From Luteolibacter arcticus (GTDB lineage Bacteria; Verrucomicrobiota; Verrucomicrobiia; Verrucomicrobiales; Akkermansiaceae), in the NCBI RefSeq assembly GCF_025950235.1, contig NZ_JAPDDT010000013.1:1-64000 (forward strand): a DNA stretch of 64,000 nucleotides. Reading direction: 5' to 3'. Positions within the stretch are counted from its first letter, which is position 1; each line of letters begins with the position of its first letter. Under the pieces are notes generated by a model, which saw only the letters and a program-made list of their open reading frames with translations, was not told the DNA's origin and ran no database searches. Of the stretch, positions 55,794-64,000 are shown piece after piece. Made by a program: the position numbers and the translations under genes.

Positions 55794-56435
55794 TCAGCGG
55801 TTTTTGCCCGTTGCCAGCGGATTCTTTGGCGCGGGGGCAGGCTTGGGAGGGGGGGGATTTGTTGTTGGCGGAGGGGATGCCGCCGGGCCGAGGGCGGCAA
55901 GCACCCGGTCGGTCAGGTCGTTCGCTTTCTTGGCGTAGAGGAGCAGCGGCACGCCGGTATTGGTATTGCCGGACGCGTCCAGAACCCAATCGAAGCCTTC
56001 TTCCTTGGCGAGCTTTTCGGCGGTGGCGTGGATCAGCGCGAGACGCTGCTTCATGCCGGCGACCATCTCGCTGTCGATCTCGCGGGTTTTTTCGGAGCGG
56101 AAGCTCTCGAAGTCCTCCAGCACCGACTTGGCTTCCTGCAGCTTGATCGTGTATTCGCGGGCGAGCCGCTTACGGGTCTCGGCGTCGATCTTCGGGGGAT
56201 TCTCTTCGAGCGCTTTCCGCCGGAGTTGGAGGTCCTTGTAGAGTTCGTTGTAGGTGACCAGCCGGCTGTCGCTGTTGATCTGGGCCTTGCGGGCGTTGGT
56301 CTGTTCCGTCGCCTTCACGGTGCTGTCGAGCTTGTTGAAAACGTCGGAGACCCGCACCACGGCCACGCGCGGGGCCTGGGCATCGGCCGCTGCGGCGGAA
56401 AGGGCGAGGGCAAACGCGGCGGCGACTTTCATCAT
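55794..56435 (-). CDS. OmpH/Skp-family periplasmic chaperone
   Basis: 213 residues. A signal peptide (MMKVAAAFALALSAAAADA) is followed by 'VAVVRVSDVFNKLDSTVKATEQTN' (the OmpH start), then long helices (about 50-140) that form the Skp tentacles, and 'EEGFDWVLDASGNTNTGVPLLLYAKKANDLTDRVL', the family's C-terminal beta body. A Pro-rich tail (about 185-213) is extra. It holds outer-membrane proteins in solution on the way to assembly. No bamA or lpxD neighbours here. Confidence 0.88.
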   Translation of the reverse strand: MMKVAAAFALALSAAAADAQAPRVAVVRVSDVFNKLDSTVKATEQTNARKAQINSDSRLVTYNELYKDLQLRRKALEENPPKIDAETRKRLAREYTIKLQEAKSVLEDFESFRSEKTREIDSEMVAGMKQRLALIHATAEKLAKEEGFDWVLDASGNTNTGVPLLLYAKKANDLTDRVLAALGPAASPPPTTNPPPPKPAPAPKNPLATGKNR

Positions 56436-56547
56436 CTTCTGGGCGGATCATGCACGTGCCGCGGCAGGCTGTCCAGTGCCCCCCGGTGGCTCATTTCGGC
56501 AGCGTTTCCTCAAGACTCCGGCAAGACGCCCGGTCTATCTTGGCAGC

Positions 56548-57801
56548 GTGACCCAAGGCAAGCAGCGCGTGATCGTTCTCGGCGGTGGAGTGATCGGATT
56601 GTGTTCCGCGTACTATGCGCTGAAACGCGGCCTGGCGGTCACGGTGGTCGAGCGCGAGGCGGCCGGCGGCGACAATTGCTCGATGGGCAATGCCGGGATG
56701 ATCGTGCCGAGCCATTTCATCCCGCTCGCCGCGCCGGGCATGATCGCCAAGGGCCTACGCTGGATGTTCAATGCCGAGAGCCCGTTTTACATCCGACCGC
56801 GGCTCGATCCGGGGCTGGTTCGCTGGGCGTGGCTGTTTTACCGCCACTCAACCGAACGTCATGTGGCGGAATCTCGCGAGCTGCTGCGTGACTTGAATCT
56901 GGAGAGCCGCCGGCTCTTTGCAGAGCTTTCGGATGAAGAGGATTTCGGGCTGGTGAAGCGCGGCATGCTGATGCTGTGCAAGACGTCCAAAGGCCTCGAC
57001 GAGGAAGCGTCGGTCGCCAAAACCGCCCGTGAGATCGGCATTCAGGCGGAGGTGCTGGATGCCGCCGCCACGGCCCGTCTCGATCCCGGCATCACGATGG
57101 AGGTGACCGGCTCGGTGCATTTTCCGCAGGACTGCCACCTCGATCCGGCCCGCTTCATGGCGGCGATGCGCCGCCACGTGCTCGCGCTGGGTGGAGAGAT
57201 TCAAAGCGGCGTGGTGATCGACACCATCGAGTCAAGTGGAGGAAGGGTTGTCGCATTGAGCGGTGGGGGACAGCGCTTCGCCGGTGATCAGTTTGTCCTC
57301 GCCTGCGGATCGTGGAGTGCCGAGCTGCTGCGCCAAACCGGTCTCAAGCTGCCGCTACAGGCCGGCAAGGGCTACTCGCTCACGTTGCCGGCTCCGCCGG
57401 AGCTTCCCCAGCTTTGCTCGATCTTCGTCGAGGCAAAGGTCGCGATCACGCCGATGGACGGCAGCCTGAGATTCGCCGGCACCATGGAGGTCGGCGGGCT
57501 CAACCTGAAGGTCGATCCGGCGCGGGTGCGCGGCATCGTGAAGTCGGTGCATGGCTACTTTCCGAAGTTCTCGGAACGGGATTTCGAAGGCGTGAAACCG
57601 TGGGCCGGACTGCGTCCGGTGTCGCCGGATGGCTTGCCTTATCTCGGGCCGGTGCCGGCCTTTCCGAATCTGATCGCCGCCACGGGGCATGCGATGATGG
57701 GGCTGAGCCTGGGACCGGTGACGGGACGGCTGGTGGCGGACATGCTGACCCAGACGAAGCCATTCCGGCCGGTCGAGCAGATGGCGGCGGGGAGGTTTTG
57801 A
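56548..57801 (+). CDS. D-amino-acid dehydrogenase (DadA-like FAD oxidoreductase)
   Basis: 417 residues from the GTG at 56548 (VTQGKQRVIVLGGGVIGLCSAYYALKRG). The open frame upstream overlaps ompH antisense and is not used. The FAD fold is GGGVIG near 12-17, with 'GGDNCSMGNAGMIVPSHFIPLAAPGM', a DadA-type N-terminus, and 'GLRPVSPDGLPYLGPV..NLIAATGHAMMGLSLGP', the C-terminal FAD contact. It oxidises D-amino acids to keto acids. Specificity within the DAO family, for instance D-proline or glycine, is open. Confidence 0.85.
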   Translation: MTQGKQRVIVLGGGVIGLCSAYYALKRGLAVTVVEREAAGGDNCSMGNAGMIVPSHFIPLAAPGMIAKGLRWMFNAESPFYIRPRLDPGLVRWAWLFYRHSTERHVAESRELLRDLNLESRRLFAELSDEEDFGLVKRGMLMLCKTSKGLDEEASVAKTAREIGIQAEVLDAAATARLDPGITMEVTGSVHFPQDCHLDPARFMAAMRRHVLALGGEIQSGVVIDTIESSGGRVVALSGGGQRFAGDQFVLACGSWSAELLRQTGLKLPLQAGKGYSLTLPAPPELPQLCSIFVEAKVAITPMDGSLRFAGTMEVGGLNLKVDPARVRGIVKSVHGYFPKFSERDFEGVKPWAGLRPVSPDGLPYLGPVPAFPNLIAATGHAMMGLSLGPVTGRLVADMLTQTKPFRPVEQMAAGRF

Positions 57802-57804
57802 CTG

Positions 57805-57968
57805 GGAGCGCGGAATTCATTCCGCCCGGTTCCCGGACATTCGTGCCGGTCTGTTAGGTCTGCATCGAGGGAACATTCGGGCCGGTCTGTAGACCGGCGC
57901 TCCCGGGACGGCAAGTCGGCCCGGTGATGACTTCGTCTGGTCTTCGGGCGGGATGAATCCCGCGTTCC
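57805..57968. mobile_element. MITE-like element with 24-bp terminal inverted repeats
   Basis: 164 bases bounded by GGAGCGCGGAATTCATTCCG (57805-57828) and CGGGCGGGATGAATCCCGCG (57945-57968). The ends are inverted matches at 21 of 24 positions, and each end is itself a hairpin (GCGGAAT-TC-ATTCCGC and GCGGGAT-GA-ATCCCGC). The middle has the perfect palindrome GCCGGTC-TGTA-GACCGGC (about 57880-57897) and a direct repeat around GCCGGTCTGT. No coding capacity. A related solo unit is at 269-292. Confidence 0.7.
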
Positions 57969-57972
57969 AGTA

Positions 57973-58006
57973 AAGAAAAAGCCGGGGCGTTTCCGCTCCG
58001 GCTTCT
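57973..58006 (-). terminator. Rho-independent terminator of secA
   Basis: AGCCGG (57980-57985) pairs with CCGGCT (57998-58003), with extension by the neighbouring bases. On the minus strand it is followed by TTTTTCTTTA. It lies 25 bases after the secA stop. Confidence 0.85.
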
Positions 58007-58028
58007 TTGTGATGGATTGTTAGAGAGC

Positions 58029-61000
58029 TCAGGCTTCCTTGCCGCAGCACTGCTTGAACTTCTTGCCGGAGCCGCAGGGGCAGGGGGCATTGCGGTTCGG
58101 CTCGCTGTCGGGGGTGCCGCCGATGTTGAAGCTCGGCGGGCGGCGCTTGGGCAGGTTGATCTTGATCTCGCCGGTGTCGCTTTCCTGAAGCAATGCCGGG
58201 CCAGGGCCGCGGGAGCTGGACTCCTCGCCACCATGAAGCTCCTGCGGCATGCCGTGGAGTTGGCGAAGGATGGCTTCCAGATTGCCGGCGGAGCGGAAGA
58301 GGTTTTGCAGCGCCTCTTGCTCGATGTTCGCCATGAGCAGCGAGAACAGCTCGTAGGCTTCCACCTTGTATTCGACGAGCGGATCCTTCTGGCCCTGGGC
58401 ACGCAGGTGAACGCCTTCGCGGAGGGCGTCCATATTGTAAAGGTGGGCCTGCCACTGGCGGTCGATCGCCGCGAGCATCATGCGGCGCTCTTCCATATCG
58501 AGGATCTCGGGCGGGAGCCCATCCACGCGGTGGGAGTAGGCTTCCTTGACGCGGGCAACCAGGGTGTTCGAGATGTCTTCGGCGGTCTTGGCGGTAGCCT
58601 CCAGATCCTCGGCGGTAAAGGGGATCGGCAGGGTGGTGTTCACCCAGTGCAGCAGCTCGTTGTAGTCGGGGTTCGCATCGTCGCGATCGGCGAGGAAGCT
58701 CTCCACCTTCTGCGGGATGACCTTTTCGATGATCTCATTGACCAGATCGCGGGGCTCCTCGGTGCCGAGCACCTCGTTGCGATAGCCGTAAACGACCTCG
58801 CGCTGCTTGTTCATCACGTCGTCGAACTCGAGGACGCGCTTGCGCCACGTGTAGTTGCGCTGCTCGACGCGCTTCTGGGCGGTTTCCACCGACTTGTTCA
58901 GCCATGAGTGCTCGAGGGCCTCGCCTTCCTGCATGCCGAAACGCTCCATCATGGAGGTCATCCGGTCGGCGGCGGCGAAGTTGCGCATCAGGTCGTCTTC
59001 GAACGAGATGTAGAACTGGCTGAGGCCCGGGTCACCCTGACGGGCGCAGCGGCCGCGGAGCTGGCGGTCGACGCGGCGCGATTCGTAGCGCTCGGTGCCC
59101 ATGACAAACAGGCCGCCGAGATCGGCGACTCCTTCGCCGAGTTTGATGTCCGTCCCGCGGCCCGCCATGTTGGTGGAAATGGTCACCGCGCCGCGCTGGC
59201 CGGCATTGGCGATGATCTCCGCCTCCTGCATGTGGAACTTCGCGTTCAACACGGTGTGCGGGATCTTGCTGCGCTTGAGCATGCGCGACACCGTTTCCGA
59301 GGCATCGACCGAGGCGGTGCCGACAAGCACTGGCTGGCCCTTGGCGTGGGCGTCCTCGATCTTCTTGATGACGGCGTTGTATTTCTCGCGGCGGGTCTTG
59401 AAGACCTGGTCGTTCTCGTCCTTGCGCTGGTTCGGGCGGTTGGCCGGGATCGGCAGCACGTCGAGCTTGTAGATGTCGGAGAACTCGGCCGCTTCGGTTT
59501 CCGCGGTGCCGGTCATGCCGGCGAGCTTTTCGTAAAGGCGGAAGTAATTCTGGATCGTGATCGTGGCGAAGGTCTGGGTCTCCTTTTCGATGGCGACGCC
59601 TTCCTTGGCTTCGACGGCCTGGTGGAGGCCATCCGACCAACGGCGGCCGGCCATCTTACGGCCGGTGTTTTCATCGACGATGACGACCTTGCCTTCCTCG
59701 ACCACGTACTGGACGTCCTTTTCATAGACGCAGTAGGCCTTCAGGAGCTGGGAGATGTTGTGCATCTTCTCCGCCTGAGAATCGAGCTTCTGCTGGGCTG
59801 CTTCCTTGCGGGCGACGCGGTCTTCATCGGTGAGCGAGGCATCGGTCTCGATGTCGGCGAAGAGCGTGCCGATGTCGGGAAGCACGAAGGCCTCCGGATC
59901 GTCCGGCGAGAGGTAGTCGCGGCCCTTTTCCATCAGGTCGGAGTCGTGGCTCTTCTCGTCGATGGTGAAATACAGCTCTTCCTTGAGCGCGAAGAGTTCC
60001 TTCTTCTGCGCGTCCTGGTAGAAGGAGAGTTCGGTCTTCTCGATCAGGCGGCGCATGTCCGGCTCCTGCATCATGCGCATGAGCTGGCGGTTGCGCGGCT
60101 GGCCGAGCTTCACCTTGAAGAGCGCGCGGCCGGCGGTCTCCAGATCGCCCGCTTCCTGGGCCTTCTTCGCCTCGGTCATGAGGTCGTTGCAAAGCACCGT
60201 CTGGGCCCGGACGATTTGCTCGACCAGTGGTTTGTACTTGTCGAACTGGTGGCTGGAGACGGAAGAGGGGCCGGAAATGATCAGCGGCGTCCGAGCTTCG
60301 TCGATGAGGATCGAGTCCACTTCGTCGATGATCGCGAAGTAGTGGCTGTGCTGGACCTGCTCGTCCTTGGTGGACGCCATGCCATTGTCGCGAAGGTAGT
60401 CGAAGCCGAACTCGGAGTTCGTGCCGTAGGTGATGTCGCAGCCGTAGTGCTCGCGGCGATCCCAAGGCGGCATCTGGTTCTGGATACAGCCGATGGTGAG
60501 GCCGAGGTATCTGAACAACGCGCCCATCCAATCCGAGTCGCGGCGGGCGAGGTAGTCATTGACCGTGATGACGTGGACGCCGAGACCGGTGAGGGCGTTC
60601 AGGTAAACAGGCAGGGTGGCGACGAGGGTCTTGCCTTCACCCGTCATCATTTCCGCGATCATCCCGCGGTGCAGGGCGATGCCGCCGACGAGCTGGGTGT
60701 CGAAATGGACCATCTCCCACTTCAGCGGCTGGTCGCAGACACTGATCTCGGTGCCGCACATGCGGCGGGCGGCGTTTTTCACCACGGCGTAGGCCTCGGG
60801 CAGGATCTTCTCGAGGTAGCTGGCGCGGAGCTTGATGAAGTCGCCCTCGATCTCATGGAAGGCGGCCTTGGCGGCTTCAATGGATTCGGCGGTCGGCTCG
60901 ACCTTGGCCGGCAGGTTCGGGAAATCGTCACGCAGGCGCTGGAGGCGGCCGTTCATGTAGGCGGCGGCCTCGGCCAGTCCGTCGGCATCCATGCGCAGGA

Positions 61001-61202
61001 GCGCCGGCTTGGGCGCGACTTTCAGCTCGTGGTAGCGGGCCAGCGAGTCCTGCCACTTGGCGGTCATTTCACGCAGCTTTTCCTCGGGTTCCCGCTGCAG
61101 GGCTTCCTCGATTTCCTTGATGCGCTCGACGGTCGGGCGGATCCGGCGCAATTCGCGCTGGTTCTTCGAGCCGACGATTTTCTGAAGGATCCACTTGATC
61201 AT
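58029..61202 (-). CDS. secA: Protein translocase ATPase SecA
   Basis: 1057 residues from the ATG at 61202 (MIKWILQKIVGSKNQRELRRIRPTVERIKEIEEAL), longer than E. coli SecA (901). Walker A is MTGEGKT near 185, the DEAD motif is 'IIDEVDSILIDEARTPLIISG', with 'STNMAGRGTDIKLG' and 'GLFVMGTERYESRRVDRQLRGRCARQGD' further on. The C-terminal zinc site is 'CPCGSGKKFKQCC'. It drives preprotein export through SecYEG. About 80 extra residues lie ahead of the first ATPase motif and there is an insertion around 360-470. The zinc tail suggests SecB or ribosome binding. Confidence 0.95.
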   Translation of the reverse strand: MIKWILQKIVGSKNQRELRRIRPTVERIKEIEEALQREPEEKLREMTAKWQDSLARYHELKVAPKPALLRMDADGLAEAAAYMNGRLQRLRDDFPNLPAKVEPTAESIEAAKAAFHEIEGDFIKLRASYLEKILPEAYAVVKNAARRMCGTEISVCDQPLKWEMVHFDTQLVGGIALHRGMIAEMMTGEGKTLVATLPVYLNALTGLGVHVITVNDYLARRDSDWMGALFRYLGLTIGCIQNQMPPWDRREHYGCDITYGTNSEFGFDYLRDNGMASTKDEQVQHSHYFAIIDEVDSILIDEARTPLIISGPSSVSSHQFDKYKPLVEQIVRAQTVLCNDLMTEAKKAQEAGDLETAGRALFKVKLGQPRNRQLMRMMQEPDMRRLIEKTELSFYQDAQKKELFALKEELYFTIDEKSHDSDLMEKGRDYLSPDDPEAFVLPDIGTLFADIETDASLTDEDRVARKEAAQQKLDSQAEKMHNISQLLKAYCVYEKDVQYVVEEGKVVIVDENTGRKMAGRRWSDGLHQAVEAKEGVAIEKETQTFATITIQNYFRLYEKLAGMTGTAETEAAEFSDIYKLDVLPIPANRPNQRKDENDQVFKTRREKYNAVIKKIEDAHAKGQPVLVGTASVDASETVSRMLKRSKIPHTVLNAKFHMQEAEIIANAGQRGAVTISTNMAGRGTDIKLGEGVADLGGLFVMGTERYESRRVDRQLRGRCARQGDPGLSQFYISFEDDLMRNFAAADRMTSMMERFGMQEGEALEHSWLNKSVETAQKRVEQRNYTWRKRVLEFDDVMNKQREVVYGYRNEVLGTEEPRDLVNEIIEKVIPQKVESFLADRDDANPDYNELLHWVNTTLPIPFTAEDLEATAKTAEDISNTLVARVKEAYSHRVDGLPPEILDMEERRMMLAAIDRQWQAHLYNMDALREGVHLRAQGQKDPLVEYKVEAYELFSLLMANIEQEALQNLFRSAGNLEAILRQLHGMPQELHGGEESSSRGPGPALLQESDTGEIKINLPKRRPPSFNIGGTPDSEPNRNAPCPCGSGKKFKQCCGKEA

Positions 61203-61353
61203 TTGAAGGGAAGGTAAGGAGCCGGGTTGCTGCCGGGGCGCACGCCATACACCCGGAAGCGGCGGGGTGCAAGCGGCACGGAAGGTCGGGTTTGCCGCGA
61301 TTTGTAGCGGTTGTAAGGGGTTTCCCTTACGCCGCCAAGCCGTCGGCAAGGGG

Positions 61354-62142
61354 TCAGATCTTCATCGCATTGAAGCCGCCGTCGACCACCATTTCCGTGC
61401 CGGTGATGAAGGCACCGGCCTTGTTCGAGGCGAGCAGCAGGGTCGCGCCGATCAGGTCGTCGGGCGAGCCGAAGCGGCTCATCGGGGTCTGGCGGAGGAT
61501 GTCGAGCACGCGGCTTTCATCCAGCACCTTGCGGTTCTGCTCGGCCGGGAAGAAGCCGGGGACCAGGGTATTGACCCGGATCGAATACTCGGCCCACTCG
61601 CGGGCGAGGTTCTTGGAAAGATTGTGCACCGCCGCCTTGCTGGCGGAGTAGGTGAAGACCCGGGAAAGCGGCACGAGGGCGGACATCGAGCCGAGATTGA
61701 TGATCGAGGCCGGGATGCCCTCGTCGATGAAGTATTTCCCGAACACCTGGCAGGCGCGGAAGACGGCGGTCACGTTGGTGTCCATGATCCGCTGGAATTC
61801 CTCTTCCTGGATGTCCAAGAACGGGGTGGGGGAATTGATGCCAGCGCCGTTGATCAGGATATCGACCTTGCCGGAGCGCTCGACGACGTGGTGGACGAGC
61901 TCTTGCAGCGACTCGCGCGAGGTCACGTCGGCCGGCATGAAGTAGCCCTTGCCGCCGAATTCCTCGATCTCGGCGAGGTTGCGCTCGGCCTTTTCGCGGA
62001 TGCGGCCGACCAGCACGACCTCTGCGCCAGCGCGGGCCAGACCCTGCGCCATGCAGCCGCAAAGCTCTCCGGTGCCCCCGATGACGACGGCGGTTTGTCC
62101 CTCGAGGCCGAACAGGTCTTTGAAATAGGCGGCGGTTTGCAT
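61354..62142 (-). CDS. Short-chain dehydrogenase/reductase
   Basis: 262 residues from the ATG at 62142 ([39 protein letters not shown]). The NAD(P) motif is GGTGELCG, the catalytic set is Ser in '[12 protein letters not shown]' and Tyr/Lys in '[13 protein letters not shown]', with 'NGAG' also present. The '[22 protein letters not shown]' start is typical of sugar-acid SDRs (KduD or D-mannonate/fructuronate oxidoreductase-like), which is a guess at the substrate class. It stands alone, about 65 bases from the vapC stop. Confidence 0.85.
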   Translation of the reverse strand: MQTAAYFKDLFGLEGQTAVVIGGTGELCGCMAQGLARAGAEVVLVGRIREKAERNLAEIEEFGGKGYFMPADVTSRESLQELVHHVVERSGKVDILINGAGINSPTPFLDIQEEEFQRIMDTNVTAVFRACQVFGKYFIDEGIPASIINLGSMSALVPLSRVFTYSASKAAVHNLSKNLAREWAEYSIRVNTLVPGFFPAEQNRKVLDESRVLDILRQTPMSRFGSPDDLIGATLLLASNKAGAFITGTEMVVDGGFNAMKI

Positions 62143-62206
62143 CGCCGGAAGGTTCTTCAGCTCGCCTCGCCCCGGCAAGCGGAATGAGCGTCGCCCATGC
62201 CCCCGA

Positions 62207-62620
62207 TCATTCCTCGAACCAGTTTTCCACCCGCAGCTTGGGAATGCGGTTGAAGTGGGCGACGTTGCGAGTCACTACGACCAGCCCCCGGGCCAGTGCG
62301 GTACCGGCGAGGCAGGTGTCCCAGGGGCCGATGGGTGTCCCCGCCTTCCGCATTTCGGCTAACAGGTCAGCGGTCGAGGTCGAAGCCTCACGGTCAAATT
62401 CCAGCCACGTGGCGAGTGGCAAGATGGAGGTTTCGATCGATTCCCATAGGGTTTCAGCCTGGGGATGAAGGGCTGCGCCGAACCTCAACTCCATGCGGGT
62501 AATCTCGCTCGCAAAGATCGAGGCAGGAGAAAGGGTTCGTAGGCGATTCACAACCGCCGAATTCGGCCGTTTCTTGAGCACCTCACTCAGAACATTGGTG
62601 TCCGCGAGATACCGTCTCAT
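62207..62620 (-). CDS. vapC: VapC-like PIN toxin
   Basis: 137 residues from the ATG at 62620, overlapping the antitoxin by ATGA. PIN acidic residues: '[17 protein letters not shown]', '[12 protein letters not shown]', '[34 protein letters not shown]'. The 'D..LAG.A...GL.VVTRNV.HF..IP.L.V.NW' end is the textbook VapC (FitB-like) tail. It cleaves tRNA or rRNA when unbound. Confidence 0.93.
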   Translation of the reverse strand: MRRYLADTNVLSEVLKKRPNSAVVNRLRTLSPASIFASEITRMELRFGAALHPQAETLWESIETSILPLATWLEFDREASTSTADLLAEMRKAGTPIGPWDTCLAGTALARGLVVVTRNVAHFNRIPKLRVENWFEE

Positions 62621-62856
62621 CGCTTGCCGGGCATTTGAGAATTCCCCCAAGCGCGGACGTGCTCCAAGGCAGCAAAGAACGGATCGTCATCGTCTAAACC
62701 TTCGCCAGTTTGCTTCGTCGGTGGGGAAGGAGGCGCGCTGCCCAGATGAGCCTGCAGGGCCTCGGTCATTACATCCCTGAGGGTCCGACCTTGCTCGACG
62801 GCCAAAATCTTGGCTTGGCGGAGCAAGTGATCGGGGAGTTCTATCGTCGTCTTCAC
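62617..62856 (-). CDS. vapB: VapB-like ribbon-helix-helix antitoxin
   Basis: 79 residues. 'MKTTIELPDHLLRQAKILAVEQGRTLRDVMTEALQAHL' is the ribbon-helix-helix DNA-binding fold (about 1-40). The acidic 'GLDDDDPFFAALEHVRAWG' is the toxin-binding tail. It represses the operon together with VapC. Confidence 0.92.
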   Translation of the reverse strand: MKTTIELPDHLLRQAKILAVEQGRTLRDVMTEALQAHLGSAPPSPPTKQTGEGLDDDDPFFAALEHVRAWGNSQMPGKR

Positions 62857-62869
62857 CCGTCGAAGATAC

Positions 62870-62887
62870 GGGAATATGGGAATATGG
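62870..62887. promoter_or_regulatory. Direct repeats upstream of vapB
   Basis: GGGAATAT occurs twice head to tail, 14 bases upstream of the vapB ATG; the region is AT-rich. It may be part of the promoter and operator. The 8-bp tandem layout is like that before the UPF0175/PIN pair (9361-9376), though the sequences differ. Confidence 0.35.
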
Positions 62888-62904
62888 CAAGATGGAGTCC
62901 TGTA

Positions 62905-63744
62905 TCAGGCACCATTCCGACGCCGAGCCGCCCCGAAAATCCCGTATTTGGGCGCAAACAGCAGGGAGACAGTGAATACCAGTGCCTGCGTGAGTACGAT
63001 GCAGGCCCCGGTCGCGCCATCCAGGTGGTAGCTGATAAAAATCCCGGCGGCGGTCGAGCCCACCGCCGAGCCGACGGCGATCAGCAACATCCGGTCGAAA
63101 CGGTCCGTCCAGAGCTGGGCGATACAGCCGGGGGTGACCAGCATCGCCACCACGAGGATGATGCCGACCGCCTGCAGGGCAACTACGATGGCCAGCGACA
63201 GCAGGGCGAGCAGCAGATAGTTCAGGAAACGCTCGCCCAGGCCGAGCACCCTCGCCTGCGCCGGGTCGAAGCATATCAGCAGCAGATCCCGCCGCAGGAG
63301 GACGACGACAGCGATGATGCCGCCGCCGATCAGGAAGCACTCCAGTCGCTGCGCCTTGGTGATGCCGAGGATGTTCCCGAACAGGATGTGGTCGAGGTGG
63401 AGGTCGGAAGTGATCTTGCTGAACAGCACCAGCCCGAAGGCGAACAGGCCGGTGAAGACCACTCCCATGACGGTGTCCTCCTTGATCCGGCTGTTCTGCT
63501 TGATGAAGCCGGTGCTGACCGCGCACAGCAGTCCGGACGCGAAGGCGCCGAGGGGCAGCGGCAGCCCCGCCAGATAGGCAAGGACGATGCCCGGCAGCAC
63601 GGCGTGGGAAATGGCGTCGCCCATCAGCGACCAGCCCTTGAGGATCAGGAAGCACGAGAGCACCGCGCACATCGCCGCGATCACGCTGCCGACCAGCAGC
63701 GCGTCCTGCATGAAGGCGAAGCGCAGGGGTTCAAACAGATCCAT
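62905..63744 (-). CDS. Metal ABC transporter permease (Mn/Zn/Fe, ZnuB/MntB family)
   Basis: 279 residues with about eight TM segments. 'FMQDALLVGSVIAAMCAVLSCFLILKGWSLMGDAISHAVLPGIVLAYL' is the family N-terminus, with 'GDAISHAVLPG' diagnostic. 'LQAVGIILVVAMLVTPGCIAQLWTDRFDRML' also matches. It overlaps the upstream permease by 14 bases. It imports Mn, Zn or Fe together with that permease and proteins encoded beyond the window. Confidence 0.92.
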   Translation of the reverse strand: MDLFEPLRFAFMQDALLVGSVIAAMCAVLSCFLILKGWSLMGDAISHAVLPGIVLAYLAGLPLPLGAFASGLLCAVSTGFIKQNSRIKEDTVMGVVFTGLFAFGLVLFSKITSDLHLDHILFGNILGITKAQRLECFLIGGGIIAVVVLLRRDLLLICFDPAQARVLGLGERFLNYLLLALLSLAIVVALQAVGIILVVAMLVTPGCIAQLWTDRFDRMLLIAVGSAVGSTAAGIFISYHLDGATGACIVLTQALVFTVSLLFAPKYGIFGAARRRNGA

Positions 63745-64000
63745 CCAGCGGAGGGGTGGTTAGTTGGGCGCGGCGCTTGGAGGCGAGCAGCCCGTGTTTC
63801 GGCGCGAAGATGAAGACGACGAGGAAAACCAGGGTCTGCAAGGTCACGATGCAGCCGCCGGTCGCCCCATTGAAGAAGTAGCTGGCGTAGGCGCCGACCA
63901 GGGACGTGGCGGCTCCCATCAGCGAGGAAAGCCCCATCATTCTCCCGAAGCGATCGGTAAGCAGGAAAGCGGTGGCACCGGGTGTGATGAGCATCGCCAC
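63731..64000 (-). CDS. Metal ABC transporter permease, second subunit (partial)
   Basis: 89 C-terminal residues; the gene continues past the window edge, so no start is visible. 'MLITPGATAFLLTDRFGRMMGLSSLMGAATSLVGAYASYFFNGATGGCIVTLQTLVFLVVFIFAPKHGLLA' is closely parallel to the end of the downstream permease ('MLVTPGCIAQLWTDRFDRMLLIAVGSAVGSTAAGIFISYHLDGATGACIVLTQALVFTVSLLFAPKYGIFG'), so the two are paralogues, like YfeC/YfeD or MntC/MntD. An ATPase and a binding protein gene are expected upstream. Confidence 0.9.
   Translation of the reverse strand: MAMLITPGATAFLLTDRFGRMMGLSSLMGAATSLVGAYASYFFNGATGGCIVTLQTLVFLVVFIFAPKHGLLASKRRAQLTTPPLDGSV

Noticed and set aside
58908-61217. 769-residue open frame antisense to secA
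   Set aside because: The opposite strand encodes SecA with all motifs. This frame has the amino-acid skew of an antisense shadow and no recognisable domain.

Overview
The window is GC-rich (roughly 63% by eye), densely coded chromosomal DNA. It most resembles a Verrucomicrobium of the Luteolibacter/Haloferula type. The basis is the gene mix: a PEP-CTERM protein, a DUF1080 protein, a PVC-type membrane-bound sugar dehydrogenase with a paired cytochrome, a CE15 esterase, a MoxR/Bat operon with fused subunits, a RAYT with REP arrays and a Bacteroidetes-like ParE. The genus is inference. No rRNA, tRNA, CRISPR array, prophage or complete IS was recognised.

Layout. 1-221 is a probable transposase tail. 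364-6677 is a phosphate-starvation locus: a divergent OprP-type porin and pstS-pstC-pstA-pstB around a promoter region with one near-consensus and two weaker PHO boxes. 6792-9333 holds a hypothetical gene, rluD with a small partner, and a PIN/UPF0175 toxin-antitoxin pair. 9469-14445 holds a zinc-ribbon Ser/Thr kinase, parE and a PEP-CTERM protein. 14532-18891 is a cobalamin-dependent methionine synthase split into two genes, with a GxxExxY nuclease-like gene bounded by 32-bp inverted repeats between the halves. 18961-21494 is a cytochrome c/sugar-dehydrogenase pair. 21631-26163 is DUF2868-DUF3482 GTPase-rhomboid-mazG. 26199-28392 is a parallel beta-helix protein and a RAYT with four REP-like repeats. 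28393-37106 is a cyclophilin and a MoxR-DUF58-DUF4381-BatA-BatBC-BatDE operon. 37218-42276 holds a HipA-like kinase, DUF5069, PhoD and KamA. 42505-48702 holds a lipoprotein, rsmH, a GDSL hydrolase, a CE15 esterase and an ABC exporter. 48839-49279 is a G-rich tandem duplication without genes. 49258-57801 holds an esterase, higBA, cimA, DUF1080, a lipoprotein, an AraC regulator with a VHL-like domain, a coiled-coil protein, OmpH and DadA. 57805-64000 holds a MITE-like element, secA, an SDR, vapBC and two metal-ABC permeases cut by the window edge.

Genes that work together: the porin and Pst transporter take up phosphate, and PhoD could release it from organic esters. The Bat operon is a chaperone-AAA/von Willebrand surface complex. 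SecA and OmpH serve protein export and outer-membrane biogenesis. Four toxin-antitoxin or related modules (PIN/UPF0175, HipA, HigBA, VapBC) are spread through the window.

The most unusual content is non-coding. There are several repeat families: GxxExxY-flanking repeats (one copy-like match encodes a signal peptide), a RAYT/REP array with a 120-bp period, a 228-bp tandem element whose hairpins carry GGGGGGA loops and covary between copies, and a MITE-like element with compensatory changes. There is also an apparent excess of the 7-mer TGTTAGA/TCTAACA that cuts across reading frames.
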